NCBI GenBank assembly: GCA_014155875.1
Contig: JACEFZ010003474.1
Coordinates: forward strand, 380,501-444,500
Direction of reading: 5' to 3'
Origin: Cepaea nemoralis
Lineage: Eukaryota > Mollusca > Gastropoda > Stylommatophora > Helicidae
DNA: 64,000 nt
Positions 57,501 to 64,000 of the stretch are shown piece after piece. How positions within the stretch are numbered: the stretch's first letter is position 1; every line of letters begins with the position of its first letter. Below the pieces are notes generated by a model. That model saw only the letters and a program-made list of their open reading frames with translations. It was not told where the DNA came from and searched no databases. Made by a program: the position numbers and the translations under genes.

Positions 57501-57600
57501 ACCCCTAACCCCTAACCCCTAACCCCTAGCCCAGCTAGATTGGGGTCAATCCAGCACCACAATCCAGAAATACTAATCAGTTAGGACGTATCCTACTACT
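54510..57600 (-). repeat. Tandem second copy of the outer right arm (3.1 kb)
   Basis: Repeats 51418-54506 in direct orientation, starting GGATTAGTTGAATAC and ending at the same terminus CCTACTACT. Three bases (GTA) sit at the junction. By eye it differs from the inner copy at over a dozen positions (for example CACATCCCGGATG for CACATCCGGATG, AACTGCATAAGG for AACTGTATAAGG, GGAACAGGCGC for GGAACGGGCGC). At most of these sites the left arm agrees with the inner copy. Confidence 0.95.
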
Positions 57601-60207
57601 CATGTACAAGTTCCTTTGTAAAAACGCAGAGATTGATGGAGTGAGTGAGTGGGTGATTTAATAAATAGCCTCTCACATTAGTGGAAGGAAAGATGCTTCA
57701 AATATCCATATGTAAACAGGACGGTGATGGCACGCCAGAATTGCTAAGTCCATGTGATGCCTGGTTGCTATAAACTCAAGAGAATTACTATAATTTCTCT
57801 TTGAAGTATTACACTGTTACCTCTACTGTTGGATGGTTCATATAAACTAGTTCCTCAGAGAACCATAGGTGTGTGAACCTGTGTTTTAGTTGGCTGAATA
57901 TAATGTATGGCTCATGCAAACTTACAAGGACTAAACATGTTTTTCCACATATGTGCTTGGTGCATATGTGAACTATTGCTATGCAATTGAGCTTCTGTTA
58001 CCTACTGTGGACATTACTCAGTGGGGAGAGAGCACATGATGATGATAAAGATGATGTACCTGTGAGTCAGGTCTGTCTGAGAAAAGGGGTGAGGTCTGGC
58101 ATTGCTGTGTGAATATGGAATAAGACATTCATGCACCAACATCACAGCCATAGGAATGGATGTCTGGTCTGCTAATTGGGTAAATGCCATTAGTTAATAC
58201 ATAATGCATATTGCAGTTGTAAATGCCTATTTTCCATTTCCCTTCACAATGCCTGTCCCATGTTGCTATGTCACAATGATTGCTGTACTGTGTCTGGTCC
58301 TCCTTGTGCCCAGGTCTACTGTGGTTCAAACATGGTGGAACTTAGACCACATAAATGCTTGTAATTGTGTTAAGCTACCCTGTCTCAGCATATGGTCTTG
58401 TGATTACCACAGTACATCAGAGTGAAATTCACTACATCATCAACCTTAACCTTCCCCATCTCCATCTGTGTATGTTAATGTATGATAACATCATCTTTTA
58501 ACACATGTGAAGAGATGTTGTGCCATTCTATATATCCACAGAGAACAGGAGGATGGAGGAGAGGCATCCATATATCATCTGGGAAAACTAACCAGTAGTC
58601 CCAGAATCCAGAACCAACTCTCTATAAGTGAAATCTGCTAGAAACCCACAACATGGGAATTTCCTAGAGACTTTCAGCTCAGCTCTCAAACAGCTGGATA
58701 TAAAAGAAAGAGAGAAAAACAGTTCTGAAGACTTCAATAATAAGAAGTACAATGATCATTAATCAAATGTCATCTGAGAAAGAAACAACAAGTCTGGTTG
58801 TTAACCCCATTCAAGACAACTTGTGAAATGACTGGTGCAATGGATTGTTTAGCTAGGACTTATCTTGGTTAATCTCCAGCCTGGTGCTCACAGTGTTGAA
58901 GAATGTGACTTGAGGTGTAGGTGAGATTGGACTGACTGAGGGGCTGCAGTATATTGGATTTTGTTCCTATCTCTGGGTTTCTTCAGCAAGTCATGTTCTG
59001 CATGTACCGAGTATACATCTCCCAATGTCAGGAGAGTGTTATCCTCAACTTTTGAAGTATCCCGGTATCAGCATTCACAGACAGTCTGGTCAACGGTGAG
59101 AGACAGTATCATATCATCCTACCAATTCTTGTCTTCAAGAGGAATGAATCTGCCATGAAGCTTATTTTGGGAAAGCTGCTAACTGGAGCTAGTCCAACAT
59201 CCATGCTGATGATAAAAGGATTCAACAGACCCAGAACAGTAGTTTCTTCCTTGAGTTGCCCATGGATAGGATTTCCTAAATTCCCAAGAGACATGAGATG
59301 AGGATAGAGATAGATACTGTAAACAGAATGGTGTAGTGGTACTTAGAGAGGAGAGGTGGATAAGAGTTATTAGTTGGTGGAGTATTGGAGAGGTGGTGTA
59401 TCATGTTATCTGCATGCATGTTAGCATATTTGTACATTGTGTATGTACCTGTTGAGGTGTTGACATGACAAATGGATGAACAATGGTCATCACTAACTAG
59501 ACTCACCATCAGCTCAATAAACAGTATGATTGAACCAGTGTTTCAAGTACATGTCCCCAGTGAATTTCTTGTACAGTTGCTGTCAAGTGTTGTCTCTGGT
59601 GACTGTCTTAAGTGCTGTGGTTGGTTATACATATTGTGAAAAGTCCTGTATAGATGTTGTCAGGTATCTCATGATGTCTATCTTGTACACTTGTGGTGTA
59701 AACCAATTCCTTGTGAGTGTATGTTCCACTTTTGTCAAGAAACTGTCATGTAGATGTCCTGTCCAACAGATGTAATGTACAGTTATTGTTGAAGTTTGTT
59801 TGTCTGCAAAATTGAAGGACTACTTGAACTGATATAGGTCATACTGACAAAATAAAGAAAGAAGAGATCTAGGTGACGGACGAACAGCACACTGTCAACA
59901 GTATAATGAGTGAGAGGGATCCTCAGTTGTACAGGCGCTAATAGTTCAGATCTTTTCTGGCCTTAAGGGAACCTTTTACTTCTTTTATAAATTTCTGTGT
60001 AGATACATAATAGTCTCACAGTGGGGGTTGAGCCAAAGAAAAATGGTTCTCCAAAAAGGCTATTGCGGGAATGTTTAGCTCATTTGAGTGACCTCTAGAC
60101 AAAACGTGCTAAATCATATCCTTTATCTTGGTATTTATTATTCAAGATATATCTCCAGAGAACACTACAACTAGGTCCTCTGGCAACTCAATCTACAACA
60201 TGTCACA
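57601..60207 (+). repeat. 3' LTR, right part (2,607 bp including CATGTA duplicate)
   Basis: Matches 35873-38480 with about three single-base indels noted by eye (near 58644, 59473 and 59808) and ends ATGTCACA. The first six bases are the right copy of the CATGTA duplication. Confidence 0.93.
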
Positions 60208-60212
60208 AAAGG
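60208..60212 (+). other. 5-bp target-site duplication, right copy (AAAGG)
   Basis: Identical to 35203-35207 on the far side of the LTR element. Confidence 0.85.
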
Positions 60213-60364
60213 CAAAAGAGCTAGTGGGCATGAAGACTGAACAGACAATATGAAGTTACTGTCAGGATACAGACTAACAGAATGTACAACTTCTGGAGAT
60301 ATTTCCCAACATTCACTGCAGAGATCTCATCGCATTTAGCGAACCCTGTAAGTGGACCGGGATC

Positions 60365-60645
60365 TTTCATCAGTAAAGTAAAGGACCCTGTTACACGCGT
60401 TATGGATATATGGTGCTGGCCTCATATTTGTGTAGACCAATCGGCACTCGATGAGTGATGTGGATAATATCAGACAGACAGCCTTTACTTCCAAAGTCAT
60501 TCCCTGGTAACCGTCTTCGGCTAGGTCGACCTCAGAGCCCAGGTCAATTAATAAAATTCTCCTCGATGGACATTCAAACATATGATCACCGGATCGGCGA
60601 GGCGAGCGAGCTAGCCCTGCGCCACATCGGTTACCGGGGATCATG
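60365..60645 (+). repeat. SINE-like family B, long copy
   Basis: AAAGGACCCTGTTACACGCG, TGTGTAGACCAATCGGCACT, GCCTTTACTTCC, CATTCCCTGGTAACC, GGCTAGGTCGACC, CAGGTCAATTAATAAAATTC, ending with a tRNA-gene-like GGCGAGCGAGCTAGCCCTGC GCC. This is followed by a short (GAT)n near 60645, perhaps its tail. Confidence 0.78.
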
Positions 60646-60689
60646 ATGATGATGATGATTGTAGTTTAGTTTGGTTTGTAAACGACCAC

Positions 60690-60776
60690 TTTAATTTAAC
60701 ACAGAGATTCCTTTCGCAATCCAATCGACCACATTAATTTAACACAGAGATTCCTTTCACAATCCAATCTCCTCCC
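60690..60776 (+). repeat. Two-copy tandem repeat, about 43 bp
   Basis: TTTAATTTAACACAGAGATTCCTTTCGCAATCCAATC is present twice with a C/A difference (TTTAACACAGAGATTCC is the invariant core). Confidence 0.85.
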
Positions 60777-60789
60777 GTAGACCAGGCAA

Positions 60790-61072
60790 GGAAAACCTCA
60801 TCACTGTGGTCAAACTCTGTTCCTACCGACGAGGATCCAAATGCGGACATCTTCTTCTTATAGCCCATGCCGTTTTGGTATTGGTGATCATGTCTTCCAC
60901 AGCCTTCTGTCGCTTGTGCTGCCGACCAATTATGATACCGATGTTCGTTCATGCCACGATGTCAAACTGTCCAAAAGCTCCTCTCTGGATCTCCCCCTGC
61001 CTCTCCTCCCCTCCAACTTTCCCTTTGTGACAACATACACCAGTTTTCCCCTTCTAATTACATGCCCACAGA
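60790..61072 (-). pseudogene. RTE-type retrotransposon C-terminal remnant
   Basis: The minus strand reads GHVIRRGKLVYVVTKGKLEG, then RRGRGRSREELLDSLTSW, then a stop and RRLWKT-like text in another frame. These are the GHVMRR / VTTGKIEG / GRGRxRE-LLD blocks of RTE-like ORFs. The minisatellite starts where the upstream part of the ORF should lie. Confidence 0.75.
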
Positions 61073-61073
61073 C

Positions 61074-64000
61074 TGTGGATTGTCTACTTCTGATGAGAAT
61101 CACCAGTTCTCCTTGTGCATTAATCACAGAATTGAGACTGTCTACTTCTGATGAGAATCACCAGTTCTCCTTGTGCATTAATCACAGAATGTGGACTGTC
61201 TACTTCTGATGAGAGTCACCAGTTCTCCTTGTGCATTAATCACAGAATGTGGATTGTCTACTTCTGATGAGAGTCACCAGTTCTCCTTGTGCATTAATCA
61301 CAGAATGTGGACTGTCTACTTCTGATGAGAGTCACCAGTTCTCCTTGTGCATTAATCACAGAATTGAGACTGTCTACTTCTGATGAGAGTCACCAGTTCT
61401 CCTTGTGCATTAATCACAGAATGTGGACTGTCTACTTGTGATGAGAGTCACCAGTTCTCCTTGTGCATTCATCACAGAATGTGGACTGTCTACTTGTGAT
61501 GAGAGTCACCAGTTCTCCTTGTGCATTAATCACAGAATGTGGACTGTCTACTTCTGATGAGAGTCACCAGTTCTTCTTGTGCATTAATCACAGAATGTGG
61601 ACTGTCTACTTCTGATGAGAGTCACCAGTTCTCCTTGTGCATTAATCACAGAATTGAGATTGTCTACTTCTGATGAGAGTCACCAGTTCTTCTTGTGCAT
61701 TAATCACAGAATGTGGACTGTCTACTTCTGATGAGAGTCACCAGTTCTCCTTGTGCATTAATCACAGAATGTGGACTGTCTACTTCTGATGAGAGTCACC
61801 AGTTCTTCTTGTGCATTAATCACAGAATGTGGACTGTCTACTTCTGATGAGAGTCACCAGTTCTCCTTGTGCATTAATCACAGAATGTGGATTGTCTACT
61901 TGTGATAGAGTCACCAGTTATCCTTGTGCATTAATCACAGAATGTGGACTGTCTACTTCTGATGAGAGTCACCAGTTCTTCTTGTGCATTAATCACAGAA
62001 TGTGGACTGTCTACTTCTGATGAGAGTCACCAGTTCTCCTTGTGCATTAATCACAGAATGTGGATTGTCTACTTCTGATGAGAGTCACCAGTTCTCCTTG
62101 TGCATTCATCACAGAATGTGGACTATCTACTTCTGATGAGAGTCACCAGTTCTCCTTGTGCATTAATCACAGAATTGAGACTGTCTACTTGTGATAGAGT
62201 CACCAGTTCTCCTTGTGCATTAATCACAGAATTGAGACTGTCTACTTCTGATGAGAGTCACCAGTTCTCCTTGTGCATTAATCACAGAATGTGGACTGTC
62301 TACTTGTGATAGAGTCACCAGTTCTCCTTGTGCATTAATCACAGAATTGAGATTGTCTACTTCTGATGAGAGTCACCAGTTCTCCTTGTGCATTAATCAC
62401 AGAATGTGGACTGTCTACTTCTGATGAGAGTCACCAGTTCTCCTTGTGCATTAATCACAGAATTGAGACTGTCTACTTCTGATGAGAGTCACCAGTTCTC
62501 CTTGTGCATTAATCACAGAATTGAGACTGTCTACTTCTGATGAGAGTCACCAGTTCTTCTTGTGCATTAATCACAGAATGTGGACTGTCTACTTCTAATG
62601 AGAGTCACCAGTTCTCCTCGTGCATTAATCACAGAATGTGGACTGTCTACTTGTGATAGATGCACCAGTTCTCCTTGTGCATTAATCACAGAATGTGGAC
62701 TGTCTACTTCTGATGAGAGTCACCAGTTATCCTTGTGCATTAATCACAGAATGTGGACTGTCTACTTGTGATAGAGTCACCAGTTCTCCTTGTGCATTAA
62801 TCACAGAATGTGGACTGTCTACTTCTGATGAGAGTCACCAGTTCTCCTTGTGCATTAATCACAGAATGTGGACTGTCTACTTCTGATGAGAGTCACCAGT
62901 TCTCCTTGTGCATTAATCACAGAATGTGGATTGTCTACTTGTGATAGAGTCACCAGTTATCCTTGTGCATTAATCACAGAATGTGGACTGTCTACTTCTG
63001 ATGAGAGTCACCAGTTCTTCTTGTGCATTAATCACAGAATGTGGACTGTCTACTTCTGATGAGAGTCACCAGTTCTCCTTGTGCATTAATCACAGAATGT
63101 GGACTGTCTACTTGTGATAGAGTCACCAGTTATCCTTGTGCATTAATCACAGAATGTGGACTGTCTACTTCTGATGAGAGTCACCAGTTCTTCTTGTGCA
63201 TTAATCACAGAATTGAGACTGTCTACTTCTGATGAGAGTCACCAGTTCTCCTTGTGCATTAATCACAGAATTGAGACTGTCTACTTCTGATGAGAGTCAC
63301 CAGTTCTCCTTGTGCATTAATCACAGAATGTGGACTGTCTACTTGTGATGAGAGTCACCAGTTCTCCTTGTGCATTCATCACAGAATGTGGACTGTCTAC
63401 TTGTGATGAGAGTCACCAGTTCTCCTTGTGCATTAATCACAGAATGTGGACTGTCTACTTCTGATGAGAGTCACCAGTTCTTCTTGTGCATTAATCACAG
63501 AATGTGGACTGTCTACTTCTGATGAGAGTCACCAGTTCTCCTTGTGCATTAATCACAGAATGTGGACTGTCTACTTCTGATGAGAGTCACCAGTTCTTCT
63601 TGTGCATTAATCACAGAATGTGGACTGTCTACTTCTGATGAGAGTCACCAGTTCTCCTTGTGCATTAATCACAGAATGTGGACTGTCTACTTCTGATGAG
63701 AGTCACCAGTTCTTCTTGTGCATTAATCACAGAATGTGGACTGTCTACTTCTGATGAGAGTCACCAGTTCTCCTTGTGCATTCATCACAGAATGTGGACT
63801 GTCTACTTGTGATGAGAGTCACCAGTTCTCCTTGTGCATTCATCACAGAATGTGGACTGTCTACTTGTGATGAGAGTCACCAGTTCTCCTTGTGCATTAA
63901 TCACAGAATGTGGACTGTCTACTTCTGATGAGAGTCACCAGTTCTTCTTGTGCATTCATCACAGAATGTGGACTGTCTACTTCTGATGAGAGTCACCAGT
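61074..64000 (+). repeat. 58-bp minisatellite, about 50 copies, continues past the window
   Basis: The unit runs GACTGTCTACTTCTGATGAG, AGTCACCAGTTCTCCTTGTG, CATTAATCACAGAATGTG. Variants are ATTGA for ATGTG, TTCTTG for TCCTTG, GTGATAGAG (57 bp) for CTGATGAGAG, and CATTCATC for CATTAATC. The 63-codon frames here arise from 57-bp variant monomers and are not genes. Confidence 0.98.
62695..63232 (+). repeat. Three-monomer higher-order repeat (173 bp) within the minisatellite
   Basis: The variant pattern (58 + 57 + 58 bp) recurs at 62695, 62868 and 63041, steps of exactly 173 bp. The same trimer also occurs at 61829, where the 63-codon translation is identical to that at 62868. Confidence 0.85.

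Larger units (their letters stand above)
42446..57600. mobile_element. 15,155-bp giant palindromic DNA element with 6-bp target duplication
   Basis: Ends are AGTAGTAGGATACGTCC (left) and its exact complement (right). The arms are 42446-48113 and 48820-54506, with a 706-bp spacer. A second copy of the outer right arm follows at 54510-57600. The empty site in the sister LTR gives a clean presence/absence comparison. Polinton/Maverick elements also make 6-bp duplications and have ends beginning AG, but no DNA polymerase B, integrase, ATPase or capsid-like sequence can be seen. No transposase is visible either. Candidates are a non-autonomous Polinton-like derivative, a foldback element, or something new. 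Confidence 0.9.
35208..60207 (+). mobile_element. Non-autonomous LTR retrotransposon, LARD-like, with a 15-kb element nested in its 3' LTR
   Basis: Two direct repeats of 3.27 kb, each TGTAGCATG...ATGTCACA, enclose 3.3 kb of interior DNA and are flanked by AAAGG on both sides. TG...CA ends, a 5-bp target duplication, and a purine tract before the second repeat together define an LTR retrotransposon. By eye the two LTRs differ mainly by single-base indels in short runs, so the insertion is recent. Neither LTR nor interior has a gag, protease, RT, RNase H or integrase motif in any frame. Plant LARD elements have the same plan (multi-kb LTRs, non-coding interior). Orientation is set by the purine tract. 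Without the nested insertion the element would be about 9.8 kb. An autonomous partner would have to supply the proteins. Confidence 0.85.

Noticed and set aside
42446..57600. A viral genome with inverted repeats (for example a herpesvirus-like insertion)
   Set aside because: No viral gene of any kind is visible, and the clean 6-bp target duplication with transposon-like ends explains the structure better.
35208..60207. The two 3.27-kb repeats as a segmental duplication or as two haplotypes wrongly placed in tandem
   Set aside because: Both repeats have exact TG...CA ends, a purine tract precedes the second, and AAAGG flanks the whole. A chance duplication or haplotype error would not produce these. 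A read-level check is still worthwhile.
61074..64000. CRISPR-like array
   Set aside because: 58-bp units abut directly with no unique spacers, and the sequence is eukaryotic.

Overview
This is eukaryotic, metazoan, repeat-dominated DNA. The best guess is a mollusc, probably a gastropod: RTE-type and I-type non-LTR retrotransposons, hAT elements, several SINE-like families, very long microsatellites and minisatellites, and TTAGGG-type repeats. That assignment is inference. The only piece of an ordinary host gene I can defend is one terminal exon at 5345-5456 (+), which matches the C-terminus of a MOSC-domain mitochondrial amidoxime-reducing component (mARC). Nearly everything else is mobile or tandemly repeated DNA.

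Layout. 1-338 (-) is a retrotransposon RNase H fragment. 340-1974 is a 41-bp minisatellite, interrupted by a broken hAT element (1975-5128) and resuming briefly before the mARC exon, so this block lies in the last intron if the gene is intact. 5.5-17 kb is intergenic DNA with dispersed SINE-like repeats (families A, B, C), small tandem repeats, a 171-bp MITE, a hAT end, and decayed RTE tails. 17.8-20.7 kb is a nearly full-length RTE-type element (+) with a few inactivating changes. 21-23.2 kb holds huge GAA/GCA and TTC/TGC arrays and an intact stand-alone RNase H reading frame. 23.6-25.8 kb (-) is a 5'-truncated but open I-type RT-RNase H element. 26-35.2 kb is more SINE-like repeats and retrotransposon 3' ends.

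The centrepiece is 35203-60212, a nest of two unusual elements. (1) A large LTR retrotransposon with no recognisable gag or pol. It has a 3,273-bp 5' LTR (35208-38480), a non-coding 3.3-kb interior (38481-41774), and a 3' LTR starting at 41775 and ending at 60207. The LTRs run TG...CA, a purine tract precedes the 3' LTR, and the 5-bp target duplication AAAGG flanks the whole. The architecture recalls the plant LARD class. (2) Inserted in its 3' LTR is a 15,155-bp giant palindrome (42446-57600), flanked by the 6-bp target duplication CATGTA; the intact 5' LTR is the empty-site control. The palindrome has inverted arms of about 5.7 kb starting AGTAGTAGG, subterminal repeated CTGGATTG motifs, TTAGGG/TTAGGGG tracts just inside each end, a mirrored array with a period near 74 bp, tRNA-promoter-like boxes, and a nested hairpin near its centre. 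The outer 3.1 kb of its right arm is present twice in tandem. A 6-bp duplication with 5'-AG termini is what Polinton/Maverick elements show, but no Polinton gene is visible. It may be a non-autonomous relative or a new foldback-type element.

60.2-64 kb carries a SINE-like repeat, an RTE tail on the minus strand, and a 58-bp minisatellite with local three-monomer (173-bp) higher-order structure that runs off the window.

There are no operons, CRISPR arrays or prokaryotic signals. Most open frames in the window are by-products of tandem repeats. Copy comparisons were made by eye, so identities are described rather than given as percentages.
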